Positions 53,023 through 63,973 of a stretch of DNA of 64,000 nucleotides are shown piece by piece. Positions within the stretch are counted from its first letter, which is position 1, and every line of letters begins with the position of its first letter. The translations under genes were made by a program, and so were the position numbers. The notes under the pieces were generated by a model that saw nothing but the letters and a program-made list of their open reading frames with translations, had not been told where the DNA came from and did not search any database. Source of the stretch: Toxonevra muliebris (taxonomy: Eukaryota; Arthropoda; Insecta; Diptera; Pallopteridae); the NCBI GenBank assembly GCA_963691655.1, contig OY829330.1, forward strand, positions 18,408,182 through 18,472,181, written 5' to 3'.

Positions 53023-54625
53023 ACTCCAAAATACAATTAAAAACTTTTTTTTTTTTTTTAAGTTATATATATATACATCACAACAACAATGTATATAGAG
53101 ATGGGCAAATCAGACGGCCGTTTCGAAATACGCCACAATTCCTCATAAGTGATCTTAGTGATAGTTCTTAATCTTTCAATATCCTATATAAGCTACTAAT
53201 ATTTGAAATCATAACCGATTTGATTCCAACTTTTTAGTTGGAAAAACATAGTTGCAGATAAAAGTATTAAAAAAACATTCAGCAAAAGCTGATAGTGTAA
53301 AAGGGCATAAAAACATAAAAGGAAGAGTAAAAGATTGACAACCATAATTTAACAGAGTAACATCGCCCTTTCAGGTTCTGTTTAGTGTAAAGTCAATCGG
53401 CAACAACAAAAATGCAATTTAGCTTTATAATTTATGTGATTCACTCTGTGCTTATTCCATTTCGTTTCCGTATGTCTTTTTTTTAAGTTCTGTTTATTTT
53501 AAAGCCAGCCGGCAACTCCAAAAGTGCAGTGTACTAAATAGTATTTGGTTATTTGAATATTGATATTGCATTGGAAAAAGGAGAGAAATTATAATTTAGT
53601 TAAGGTGTAAAACAAGAAATTAAGGTGTGTGTGTGTTAATAATAAATAACAGAGGCTGTTTTTTTTTTAATTTTTGTAATTGTTGCATTTTCCTGCAACT
53701 TTTTTCTTTTGTATTGTCATGGTGACAAAGATAAAACGCATAAAGAATGAGTTCTGTTTGTGTACATGTTTTTCCTTTGTTTTCGATGCGGCACACCTTC
53801 AAAACCTGCCGGCATTTCGATTAATCATTTGTGAGGAAAGGCTTAAATCAAAAATTCAAATTAAAGGGGAAGAAGTTTGACAAATTTTCTATAATTAATC
53901 AAGTTGTAAATATGTAAATATATAATATTTTTTAACAAAATTAAATTCCCCATCCGTTTAAGTTCTTAATGCTGTACTTAAAAAATTTCCTGGACTAAAA
54001 TTATCGAGATAAAATTGCTATCACGGAAGTTCTATACGAAGAGTCTGATACAAATGGAAATCAGAAAGTTCTAAGGTGGTAAAATAAGGATTAACTTGTG
54101 TGAGTGCGAGCGTTGTGTTTATGGTATAAAACTCTTCTTCGATTAATTTGAAGACGATTTTTTTTCCAATGCTGTGTTTAATCTTTGCAGGGGTTGTCTG
54201 TTGATTTTAACAATAATCTTTTGGTTATATGGCAAAAATTCTATATTTGCTAATCCTTTAGCATTCCACCATACGCACAGTAACACTTTAAAGAAGTGTA
54301 ATCCATCCTTTGAGTAATGTGCTGGTTTGTCATTTGGACTGAGCTATTGGTAACATTTAATGTTATGTAGATCATATTTTTTATATCCCTTTTAACTGGC
54401 GAGACAAAAATTGCTGAAAAATATTGTTGGGAAGTTTATATGGCACTCATTGGTATAGTTTCATGACTGTCGATGTCTATGAAAAATCAACATTTAGATT
54501 TAATTTTCATAGTCTCTTAAAAATAATGAATAAAAGAATAAGACCCGATTCAGAAAATAATTTTTCAGTGTATTGCTCAAAAAAGCACTCTCATACTAGA
54601 CAATAACAGTTGTGTTTTATTCGCT
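53023..54625. other. unassigned stretch with repeat U copy 2
   Basis: 53118-53225 matches repeat U at 49036. GTTCTGTTTA-TTTAAAG-CA-CCGGCAAC occurs at 53376 and 53487 as a loose direct pair. Short open frames (53680-53880, 54424-54606) have no recognised motif. Confidence 0.5.
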
Positions 54626-54639
54626 TCTAGTTATGTGTG

Positions 54640-55093
54640 CGGTGATAATTCTGTGTGAAAACAACAACAAACCCGCAGAGATTACACGTATAGTTATAAC
54701 TATTGCAGTGATTTATTCGCCAGCTAGTTTAACATGCGCGAATAAAACGGTTAAGTTGTCAAGTCTCTTCTTCGTTATATAGTTATTCGCAATGAAACTG
54801 CTCAGCAGCTAGAGGTGAAACACTTGAATGAATCCCAGTCATTGCGGTTAATCGTGGGCATTGTTTTAAGTTTTTACACTTTATACGAAAGTTTAACGAT
54901 GATTTTAACTTATTTTCACTAGCAGCCATTTCGAAACTTCCTTTTTTCTTTTCTTGCAAACTGTCATGCTTCTTCTTTCTCTATTGGCATTTCACAATAG
55001 AATTTGATGTGGCTAAACTACTTGTTAAGTATACATAACAGCTATAATTATACGTGTTATCTCTGCGGCTTTCTTGTTGTTTACAATTATCGC
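54640..55093. mobile_element. MITE-like inverted repeat unit
   Basis: 54640-54708 (GTGATAATTCTGTG, AACAACAACAAACCCGCAGA, GATTACACGTATAGTTATA) is inverted at 55035-55093 with a few changes. About 330 bases between; non-coding. Confidence 0.6.
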
Positions 55094-55125
55094 TGCTAGT
55101 TATGGACAGACTGAGGATCTAGTCA

Positions 55126-55532
55126 CTAAATTTTGACTGCATTATCTTTATCTGCATTATCACTGCCACTAAATCTTTAGTGTTGGTGGAAATAAAAACT
55201 AACTACCACTAAATCTTTAGTGGTAGTGAAAATAAAAATTAACTACCACTAAAACTTTAGTGGTGGTGGAAATAAAATCCCATTGTCACTAAACCTTTAG
55301 TGTTAGTGGAAATAAATATCAACTACCACTAAACATTTAGTGGTAGTGCAAATAAGAAACAACTACCACTAAACCTTTAGTGATAGTGGAAATAAGATCC
55401 AACTACCACTAAACTTTTAGTGGTAGTGGAAATAAAATCCCACTGTCACTAAACTTTCAGTGGTAGTGGACATCATATTCCACTATCACTAAACTAGTGG
55501 AAATTAAACCCCACTACCCCTAACCTTTGGTG
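55126..55532. repeat. 40-bp minisatellite of self-complementary units
   Basis: CCACTAAA(C/T)CTTTAGTGG followed by TAGTGGAAATAAAAnCnAAC repeats with an exact 40-base period (unit starts at 55166, 55206, 55246, 55286, 55326, 55366, 55406, 55446, 55486). Each unit contains a hairpin. About 9 units; the last ones decay. Confidence 0.93.
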
Positions 55533-55860
55533 GTAAGTGTAGAGAGTTAAATTGAAGGTGAATTTGAAATGCATTGTAAAAGAATGTATAAACGTTTGGA
55601 TGAATGAATATATTAACCTTTTTCTTATACTAAATACTTTGTAGGAAGTTAAATTTCAATGAAAAAAATATATTTTTTTCATTTTCCATAAATTGTTTTA
55701 CCATATTGCGGTGTTATACAATGTTTATTTTTCTATTATATACAAAGTTATTTATTAATCAAGTGGTTTAGTACAAAAACATGGAAAAAATAGAAAATTG
55801 AGTTGATCGCATTGTTCTATGGACGACTTCTATATTGGAAAAAGAACAACAGTACATATC

Positions 55861-56043
55861 GTCATCTAAAATCCAAAAAGTAGTAACTACACAAATTTTC
55901 AAAATCAACTTTTTGATTAATTAAGATGCTTTTGCTCAAATTACACGTTCCTGCAAAATTTTATAATATTTTCATTTTACAATGTTTTTTGCTCCTGTAA
56001 AAAAATATAATGTGTAGTTACTACTTTTTAGATTTTAGATGAC
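55861..56043. mobile_element. MITE with 33-bp terminal repeats
   Basis: GTCATCTAAAATCCAAAAAG continuing to TAGTAACTACACA on the left is inverted at 56011-56043 with one mismatch. 183 bp, non-coding. Confidence 0.85.
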
Positions 56044-56207
56044 CAAATACATACTATTTGATGTTTTCATAATTTTACAGGTTGCACTTTTTGGGTTTAA
56101 AAAATTTAGATAAGAGAAAGGTTTACCCATCAGATAATACTGTGAACTGTCAGTAATGAAAAGAAAAATGAAAGTTTTATAAAAAAAAAACCAACGGACA
56201 TATCGTG

Positions 56208-56426
56208 AGAAGTGTCGTAACTTCCAAAACATAGTTTTGAGATAATACCAGTTCAAACATTGCAATAGTGTGATGTTTCATGGGGTTGAAAACTGTTGTT
56301 GGCTAAATAGCGCTTAAACGGTAAGAGTTAGATGTTTCGGCAGTGTTCCACTGAAAAGAGGGATTAAAAATACATTGGGTTTAATCATAACCTGAAAATT
56401 GTCATTTTGGAAGTTACGACACTTCT
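56208..56426. mobile_element. MITE with 21-22-bp terminal repeats
   Basis: AGAAGTGTCGTAACTTCCAA plus AA at the left is exactly inverted at the right end. 219 bp, non-coding; no clear target duplication. Confidence 0.8.
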
Positions 56427-57013
56427 ATTCTCATTAAAATATCAGCTGGTGCAAGAAGTGCGCTAAAACTGAAATTAAAATCAAAATAATATTTACTGCT
56501 AATAACTAAGATAATTTTTTGTAAGCTAATCTTGCAATGGATACCTTCACATTTTTTGACTATTTTACTCAATCAAATATTTGGAATTATTTTTGTTCCC
56601 ATCCCAGAGTAAAAACTAAAAACAATGCATACTATTACGCGCAATGACTGGCTTCCATTACTATAGTCTTTCAATTTTTTTTAAATGTTTCACCTGCAGC
56701 TGCTGAGCTGTTTCATTGTGATTAAAACAAATAGAATATAGGACAGTTCAGTTTTAATTAGTTTAATTCAAATATTTCAGGTCAGAATAGGTTTTAATAC
56801 ATTGTTATTTTAAAACAAAGAATATGTAAATTCGATAATTGTCTTCGTATCTGTTCAGAGATTGGACTGGATTTAGAAATGAAATTCGAATATTAAGGTC
56901 GACTCGAGAACAAAGAAATAGTTCTAGTGGTAAATAAAGACAAAACATGAGTATGGGGTAAAAAATGCTTCTTTTCTTTCAAAAACACAATAGAATCTTT
57001 TTTATCTTTGCAG
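56427..57013. promoter_or_regulatory. upstream region of the DUF4706-like gene
   Basis: No promoter motif could be identified with confidence. The pyrimidine-rich run and TTTGCAG ending at 57013 look like a splice acceptor, so the transcription start is probably further upstream. Confidence 0.3.
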
Positions 57014-58391
57014 TGCTGCTAATTTAGAAAAGCTAATGGTAATGGATAATTTCATATGGTAATATTTTTTATTTTTACATTAATTGTGTTTTGTATTTTC
57101 TTGTAATTTCAGTTCATATCCTGGAAGTAATTGCCAAAGTTAACTATTATAGCATTTTAGTAATATGCTTGCATATCAAGGTGCATTTTCATTAGACGCC
57201 ATACAAGATTACTTCGTACACCTTAATCCCATAGCGCAACGGATCGCTAATGATATCAGTGATACAAAATCAACATACGGGCAATTATGGTATACACTAA
57301 ATCACAACGAGCAAAACGATATTATTAATGAGACTCTAATAAAACCAGAAATAACTTTAAGATATTTTGATAATTTTTCATCTTCATCTTCCTCATCGTC
57401 TGGTTTAACCAACTCTGATCATTCATTGAGGGACGCTTCAGCTGATTCATTAACTGCAGTTGTTCTCAAGAATATAAATAGTTCATTATCAAGTATACTC
57501 ACACACACAAAAGTTAAAAATACGAGACAGACTCAAGGGTCAAGCAAACGTGCATTTAAAACAATACCGTCAGATGTTAAAGTTTGCTATGACTACGATG
57601 GACGCAATTTAAAAACATATGCCTTACAAAAAGTAGCATTGAAAATTATACACGATGATGTTTTGGGTTTGTATCGTGATGAACATTCGACGCCCTTTAG
57701 CTATCGCACAAAATCGCAAATAAATTTGCATCTGCCAAATATTTCAAATTGTAATGAACAAAATTCAAGATCTGTTAATGAAGATAAAATTTGTTTACTG
57801 AATAATATAAATGATGAACGATTCCCTGGAAAAAATACCATAACTAGCGATAATGATGAACAAACAATTTCAAACTATAAAATACTACAAAATGAATTGA
57901 AGAAAAATTTCAGTAACAAACAAATTTGCGATAGTAATGGAGCAAATTATAAGCAACTTGGAAATTTCAATGAAACATCTTTTAAATTATTGACCGATGT
58001 ATCAAATGTAATAAAAAGCACATCTCTATCGACAGGTAATATAAAAACTGAACAGAAACCAAAAATAAAAGTAGCAGCAAAGAGTAATGCTTATAATGAT
58101 GGTAGAAGTGAAACATTAATAAAAGCTTTCATTGACAAGGCAACTGCGAATTCAACGTCACCCATTACCCATGCTATATATACAGATGCGTATTTTGAGT
58201 TGGAGGAAAGTTCAAAACTCATGATGAATGGTAGTAATAGTGGCATTTCCACATCCTTGTCTTCTGCAACTACATCTGAAGATGAACGAGATGATTATGA
58301 CGAAGATGAAAAAGCTGTTTGTGAAGCTGTCAAACTATTAGATAATGATATTATTTTGAGAAAAGGTTTTGATTTTTTAAATAATTGGTAA
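57014..58391 (+). CDS. DUF4706 / C1orf198-like protein, 408 residues (host gene)
   Basis: The only convincing host gene. Coding runs from ATG 57165 to the stop at 58389-58391 in one exon. The N-terminal 70 residues (DYFVHLNPIAQRIANDI, STYGQLWYTLNHNEQNDIIN, EPEITLRYF-like KPEITLRYF) fit the DUF4706 region known from the vertebrate C1orf198 family: Phe-x3-Leu-Pro/Asn-x-Ala, then Tyr-Gly-x2-Trp. A serine run follows (about residues 73-80). A second conserved-looking part is KVCYDYDGRNLKTYALQKV and TPFSYRTKSQINLHLP (about 143-197). The rest is low-complexity and polar, and the end is acidic (EDERDDYDEDE) before DFLNNW. No signal peptide, membrane segment or enzyme motif is seen. The interval includes a probable 5' leader: exon 57014-57058, a 54-base intron (GTAATA...TTTCAG, 57059-57112) and leader from 57113. 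TTGGTAATTT at the stop could also be a donor, so a further exon is possible. Confidence 0.8.
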
Positions 58392-59151
58392 TTTAATAAA
58401 TAGAAGATTGTGTGTTTTCCTTAAAAAGCTTTATTTAAGACTTTGAGGGGTGCATTATTAAAAAAAAAAAAATTGCAGACTTGTTTTTTGTAAATTTGTT
58501 TTTTTTTTACGGATTTTGAAAATAGAGTATGTCTCAAGTCCTATCCCAATCAATTGTTAAAGGGCAGTTCGTTAGTACGTCCGTTTGTATCTAAGTCTAT
58601 TTACTTATCCTCCTTTGTTCAAAGCTTTACCTTTCATGTAAAAATAACTAAATTCAATACATTTTTAAAAATTATATTATTTTTATAATAAAAAGCCAGA
58701 AAACACAATAATATTTTGACTAACAATAAAACAAAACCGATAAATTAATTTTCAATTTAAAATTCGTAACTATGCGCTACTTTGTTCTTTTGTATAACTT
58801 TTTTTTCTTTTATTAATCTATACATTTATTAGCGTAACTACAATTTTATTCCAGAAGATCCAGAAGTGCTACACTATCAAATTATATATCAATTTAAAGA
58901 GCTTGACGAGTAGGCTAGCCAAAAATTATCAGATTTAAAATCAGTTTAGCCAATTGCAAAATATTAGCGTCAAAAAATAATCTGTGTAAAATTAAAGGTC
59001 AATTGGATAAGGGGAAATGGTGCCCCAAGAGCTCTAAATTTGGGAAAAACGGTTTTTGTGCACAAAATTCATATTTGATTGTTTATATCTCAGACCTTTT
59101 TCATTTTACATAAAAACTTTATAGATCTATCAAAGAGGAATAATTCACTTA
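58392..59151. other. 3' flank of the host gene
   Basis: AATAAA about 4 bases after the stop, and AT-rich DNA with A-runs at 58459-58473. No second gene and no repeat match. Confidence 0.5.
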
Positions 59152-59381
59152 GGGGTCAGTCATATATTACGGTCCGAAAAAAACTAATTTCCATTTTATT
59201 TGAATGTTTTATAAGCGATATTAAGGATGCACGATGCTTTAAAATGGCTAAAAAAATTTGTTATGTTTCTAGGGGGGGGCGGGGGGGGGAGGAGGGGGGA
59301 ACCTTTTTCTTACGATGTGTGGGGGGGGGCCAGGGGTCAAAATTGGTCAAAAATTGCGTTACGTAATATATGAACGGCCCC
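59152..59381. mobile_element. MITE with TTA target and a G-rich core
   Basis: TTA on both sides (59149-59151, 59382-59384). Ends GGGGTCAGTCATATATTACG and, reverse complement of the right end, GGGGCCGTTCATATATTACG. Such GGGGYC-GTTCAT-ATTACG ends with TTA targets occur in Harbinger/ISL2EU-type MITEs. The core contains long G-runs (59273-59300, 59321-59331) that could form G-quadruplexes. Confidence 0.8.
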
Positions 59382-59384
59382 TTA

Positions 59385-60895
59385 TACAAAGTTTTTCGGT
59401 ATTCCTAATAACGCTGTGCTAGTCAAGGAATTCAGTGGTGATAACCGTTTTTCCCCGCATCAGTAGCGTTTCATACAACATTTTTTTTTTTGGAAGTTTT
59501 GATTTGGGGATTATAATACGAAGTTACATGTTCCTCTTCTTATTGCTGTGAAAATTGGACATTTATTTGCAGAAAAAAATTTTTTTAGACATATCTTCCG
59601 TACAAAAAACCGTAAAAAATCCCCAAAAAGTGGAAAATTGTATGGGAGGTACCCTTATTCTACTTCGATTTAACTTATAGCGTTTTCTTTGCCTCGTGCG
59701 ATGGCAACAATTTTTTAATGTTGCCCACAACACTGCCAAAATGTTGCCTTTTTAGTGCAAGAAAAGAACATAAAAATGCTGCTCTGTCAGAATCAGCTAA
59801 TTTGCAGGGCAACATTCTCACCCAGTCATTTAATTGAGTGCAAAAGTGTTACATTTTTCCCCGCTCAGAAGGCAACATTTTTTAGAAAAGAACACAATAC
59901 TCTTGGAAAGGGCTGCCTCTTTTTCAGAAAAGAACACGAAATTTGACAGCCCTCGCACGGTGCAGAAAAAATGCAATATTTTATTGAGAAAGGGAAAACG
60001 CTATTAAGTTTTTGCACACATTATTTTTTTCGTCAAAATATTAGTTTCTAAGAGTTTCAGAACAATCTAAAAAAAAAAGCATCTAGTTCTCATCATTAGC
60101 GATCAAACCTTACTAAACGAAAATTACACTATCCAACAAAAATCAATTTTTCCAAAAATAACAAGGTTCTGAACTCGAAAAAAAAATTATAAGGGTCTCT
60201 GCGTTTTAAAATTTTATGTGAAATTTTTTTCATACACGGGGGCCTAAAGCTTGCCCATTTCTGACAGATTAAGTATTATAAACCATAAGACAACTTATTA
60301 GTTTTACATCAGAGCTTGTTTGAATGCTCGGAAATTTATAGTCGAATTTTCCGTAGAATTTTTTCCTCCAACATATTAACCCATTGGCGCCCACCAGTAT
60401 GGATAATTTTTGCTCTTTTCGGAAAAGTTACTTTTTTGACCCCTTACGAGGATTGATAGAGGGTTAATATGTTCAAAAACTATGTTGCCCATCAAATTTT
60501 ACTGTAAGTCACTGAACAACAAAAATCTGTAAACTTGGTTTTAGGAAACAAACCCAAATCCCAAAATTGTTTCAAATTTTCACCTCCTATACGCAATGAA
60601 CTAGCGTGTCGTTAAAAGTATTTTCTAAACTAAAAACTTATTTTGCGTTGCAAAATAAACTTTAATTAATTTTATCAAGCTTTTTAATGGTATATATGAT
60701 TTTTCAACGTTTTTTCACGATTTCGGTACTTTATAAATTTACCAAAAAGATAATAAACTGCTTAGGGAGTAAGCATAGCTGTTTATTTAATTTTAATTAA
60801 ATAAAACTCATTAATTCGGTTTAATAGCCCAGTCCAGTTGAGTTTGCTAAAGTTTTCTCCTATTTTTTTATGATATTTTATTTTTTTCCATAAAA
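59385..60895. other. unassigned stretch
   Basis: 59690-59960 carries repeated GGCAACA/TGTTGCC words and AGAAAAGAACA repeats (about 59761, 59884, 59926), with CTCGTGCGA and CTCGCACGG near its ends, a possible decayed element. Otherwise AT-rich, no coding evidence. Confidence 0.45.
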
Positions 60896-61348
60896 TGACA
60901 AATTGTGCAGAAACATATGATTGGTTTTGCTACGTATGCGGAATAAACACTCTCTCAGAAAATCATGTTTCTGTTGTTAATAGTAAAGTTGATGATATTT
61001 TTAAGTTGAATTTTGAGTTAGATGCGTTGGGTAGGTTCTTGAGAACATAGTTCATTAAATACATTTGATAAAATAAAGCTGTATTGAGTTTAAACAGACA
61101 CAGACGAAAAAATTTCGAATATGAAGGAATGCCTTCAGCTTCGCTTCCTATGCATCATTGTGATGAACTTCCGGTACCATATTTACCAGAACAAAGGCTA
61201 CAAACATCCAATAACATACGGTGCTCAGAAATTGGTGAAACACTATATCCATTTTTTTGTGAATATACACATAGTGAAACAACTAGTCGACCAAAATAAA
61301 TTAGAACATCTAAAACACCAGTTGCCAGATCTAGAGGTTTACCGCTAA
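60896..61348 (+). pseudogene. remnant of a cysteine-containing repeat-encoded protein
   Basis: ATG 60896 opens 51 residues (TYDWFCYVCGINTLSENHVS, then a stop). Overlapping frames from 61084 give PMHHCDELPVPYLPEQRL and, in another frame, KLEHLKHQLPDLEVYR. The CYVCG and DELPVPYLP words recall a cysteine-rich ORF spread through many arthropod genomes, but this is from memory and weak. Frames are broken and no complete domain is visible. Confidence 0.3.
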
Positions 61349-61444
61349 AACTGAAGTTTTTTTTGAAGCCACTGTGGAATTTTTGAGGTTTTTTATTTTC
61401 CCAATAAAATTATTTATATTATCACTTTCTAAATTTTAATATAT

Positions 61445-61752
61445 AGGTTAGGTTGGAGTGGCTGTCGAGAGACACACTTAGGCCTGAACGACCCATTGTG
61501 ATACCACATAGTTAGACCTACAGTTCAACGCCGATTCCGAACGGCGGTGTGGCAATTTTTTATCGGCTTGGTGGTTTTACCATTACCAACCAAGGTGTGT
61601 ACTTGTGCACTATCTTATAATTTTCATATACTTTATATTGATAGTGAATATAAGAAAGTTATGAAAATTAACCACCAGACGAAGATGGGAATCGAACCCG
61701 AACCTCCCGGATGAAAGTCTAGTGCACTACCCACTAGGCTATCGAGGTCGTC
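61445..61752 (-). mobile_element. tRNA-derived SINE, copy 1
   Basis: Minus strand. The head has an A-box-like TAGCCTAGTGGGTAGTGC and a B-box GGGTTCGATTCCC; acceptor ends GACGA and TCGTC pair. The body (TGGTGGTTAATTTTCATAAC, ATAGTGCACAAGTACACACC, GCCACACCGCCGTTCGGAAT) is not tRNA. It ends in AACCTAACCTA. About 97% the same as copy 2 by eye (some nine differences over ~308 bases). The anticodon arm is imperfect, so it is not a working tRNA gene. Confidence 0.9.
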
Positions 61753-62166
61753 AAAAATATGTAGTGATTTAATTTCTCATTTTCTTTTATTTATTTATTT
61801 CATTGAACTGAAGTCGATATCATTTTAAGTTTGTACTTTTAAATTTTCATTTACTTGTAATATTTTAAATACTTGCGAATGCAACTCTATGTCTAAATTT
61901 GTCGAAACTTCCGTTAAAATCAAACTAACCTCCATTATTTTCACGAGCAATGTCGGAGAAAACACGAATAAGTAGAATTTACTAAATTATTTATAAAATG
62001 TAATTAAAAAACTTTGTATTTGTTTTACAGATATTAAAACATACGCCAATAGTTCCTAATATGTTCGTTTCATTTTTTCTCCATTGATTTCGCCGCATCG
62101 GAGCGGCTATATCTTTTAATATTTATTCTTGAGTGAATAATCTAGAGCTTAACCATTTTTGAAGTT
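61753..62166. other. stretch between the SINE and the BEL/Pao element
   Basis: AT-rich, no coding motif; the 5' LTR of the BEL/Pao element was not recognised here. Confidence 0.45.
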
Positions 62167-62289
62167 CATGCAAAGACGCCAAGAAACCGTTATAAAGAAG
62201 AGAAGAATAGCGAAGCAAGCCTTTCTAGCAATGAGGAAGCTGATCAAACAATCATCCCACAAAATTCAGAAATATCGAAGTTAACAAAT

Positions 62290-62529
62290 GTCACTTTCGC
62301 AGACGTACACCCTGCCAACGTCATTACTGCCGACGTACACTGTCCCAACGTTAATTCTGTCAACGTATACCAGCCCAACGTCACATTTGGTGACGTACAC
62401 CCTGCCAATGTCAATATTGCCGGCGTACACCGTCCCAACGTTAATCCTGCCAACGTACACCACCCCAACGTAACTTTCGCCAACGTCAATACTTCCGACA
62501 TACACTCTATCAACGCACGCTCTGTCAGC
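62290..62529 (+). repeat. 30-bp coding tandem repeat (decapeptide)
   Basis: About eight units with consensus VTFADVHPAN (units read VITADVHCPN, VNSVNVYQPN, VTFGDVHPAN, VNIAGVHRPN and so on). The unit is an exact multiple of three. The same stretch is open in other frames and on the minus strand, so selection for protein is not proven. Confidence 0.85.
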
Positions 62530-62602
62530 GTACGCTCAGCCGAAGGTCATTATACTAACAACGTTTCTAGTATCGCTTACTCGGCCAACGCGACCGCCGC
62601 TA

Positions 62603-63006
62603 CTGGACCTGCCTGAATTTCATGGATTGCCAGAAGAGTGGCCACTATTTTCTACAGCCTACAAAGAAACCACGATAGCGTACTGCTACACTGAGCTTGA
62701 AATTTTATTTCGTTTACAAAAATCGCTAAAATTGCAAGCAGTGCCAATAAAGTGGAATCTCTTCTAATTCATCCCTCTACTGCAAATGCTGTCATGTCAA
62801 CGCTAGAGTTTCATTACGGTCGACCAGAATTCCTAATACGAAGCCAGATTGCCAAAGCACAGTTATTTCCAATTATCACTAGAGGAAGAATTTCAGAAAT
62901 CGTTAACTTTAGCACATTGGTGTCAAATCTGGCAGATTTCTTGGAAAATACCGGAGCAATGAATCACTTAAACAATCCGACTCTGTTGGAAGATCTGGTA
63001 AGTTAG
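62603..63006 (+). pseudogene. BEL/Pao Gag domain (DUF1759-like), frameshifted
   Basis: LDLPEFHGLPEEWPLFSTAY opens the domain, with KETTIAYCYTELEILFRLQK and LKLQAV. After a small deletion and shift near 62740 comes VESLLIHPSTANAVMSTLEF, HYGRPEFLIRSQIAKAQLFP and NFSTLVSNLADFLENTGAM. LPxFxGxxxEWPLF and FGRPExLI-type motifs mark this family. The end (LPLNKK...WIRHIF) is in another frame. Confidence 0.9.
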
Positions 63007-63189
63007 CTACCATTGAACAAAAAATAGAGTGGATTCGCCATATATTTACTATAAATCAGCTATAGATTTTAGCAACTGGTTGCAGCAAACTGCTTTATTC
63101 GTGTCTATGGCAGCTGACGTTATACCAGCAAAATTTTCTGCAAATGACTAGTTGATCCAAAAATACAATAAAACGGCAAAACCGTGACT

Positions 63190-63649
63190 ATGACATCGGA
63201 GGAGCGGTCTTGCATCATATGTAAAAAAGAGCATAATTTAAGCCAATATTCACAATTTAAAAACATCGAATATACTGAACGTTAGAAACTTGTCAAAACT
63301 AATCGTTTATGCCACAACCTTCGAAGCTGCTCTAACCGTCGAGAATGCGGGATCTCTTCTTGCCGAAAATTTCACAGTCGTTTACTGCGCAGCCCTAACG
63401 TTAACATCACCAGAACAAACAACACTGAAATTGTCGTAACAGCTGTCTCAGCTATCAGTGCCTTTCAAACTGTGCTAACAGCTGAATTTTGTGGCACGAA
63501 TAACAACAAACGTTCTGCAAAGAAAATGCTATTGAAATTCTTGCTTGTTACTTTGAGCCCAAAGGGTGATTTGGAAGTAATTGCGTTTATCGACGGTGGT
63601 GCTAAAGTCTCATTAATTGAAGAAAAGGTTGCTGACTTACGGGGCTTAA
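63190..63649 (+). pseudogene. BEL/Pao zinc knuckles and aspartic protease (N-terminal part)
   Basis: SCIICKKEHNLSQYSQFKN and RLCHNLRSCSNRRECGISSC with RKFHSRLL form paired cysteine/histidine clusters; in the first, a Tyr stands where Cys is expected. The protease then reads KMLLKFLLVTLSPKGD, VIAFIDGGAKVSLIEEKVA: D-G-G where D-(S/T/D)-G is usual for the catalytic Asp motif. A TAG lies at about 63283. The SINE interrupts at RGL. Confidence 0.85.
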
Positions 63650-63965
63650 GACGACATCGATAGCCTAGTGGATAGTGCACTAGACTTTCATCTGGGAGGT
63701 TCGGGTTCGATTCCCGTCTTCGTCTGGTGGTTAATTTTCATTACTTTCTTATATTCACTATCAATATGAAGTGTATGAGAATTATAAGATAGTGCACAAG
63801 TACACACCTTGGTTGGTAATGGTAAAACCACCAAGCCGATAAAAAATTGCCACACCGCCGTTCGGAATCGGCGTTGAACTGTAGGTCTAACTATGTGGTA
63901 TCACAATGGGCCGTTCAGGCCTAAGTGTGTCTCTCGACAGCCACTCCAACCTAACCTAACCTACT
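63650..63965 (+). mobile_element. tRNA-derived SINE, copy 2, inside the BEL/Pao protease
   Basis: Flanked by GGGCTTAA on both sides (63642-63649 and 63966-63973). The protease frame (ADLRGL) is continued after the second copy (LTGKYNLLSL). Head: TAGCCTAGTGGATAGTGC A-box, GGGTTCGATTCCC B-box with a fully paired T stem. Tail: AACCTAACCTAACCTA. Confidence 0.93.
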
Positions 63966-63973
63966 GGGCTTAA

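Noticed and set aside
55126..55532. CRISPR-like array of palindromic repeats
   Set aside because: The whole 40-base unit is repeated without unique spacers; it is a minisatellite.
61680..61752. A genuine tRNA gene
   Set aside because: A and B boxes are present but the anticodon loop is six bases in the best fold, two acceptor pairs fail, and the sequence continues as a SINE body found a second time at 63650.
63940..63965. Telomere repeat (CCTAA)n
   Set aside because: Only two to three units, exactly at the 3' end of each SINE copy; it is the SINE tail.
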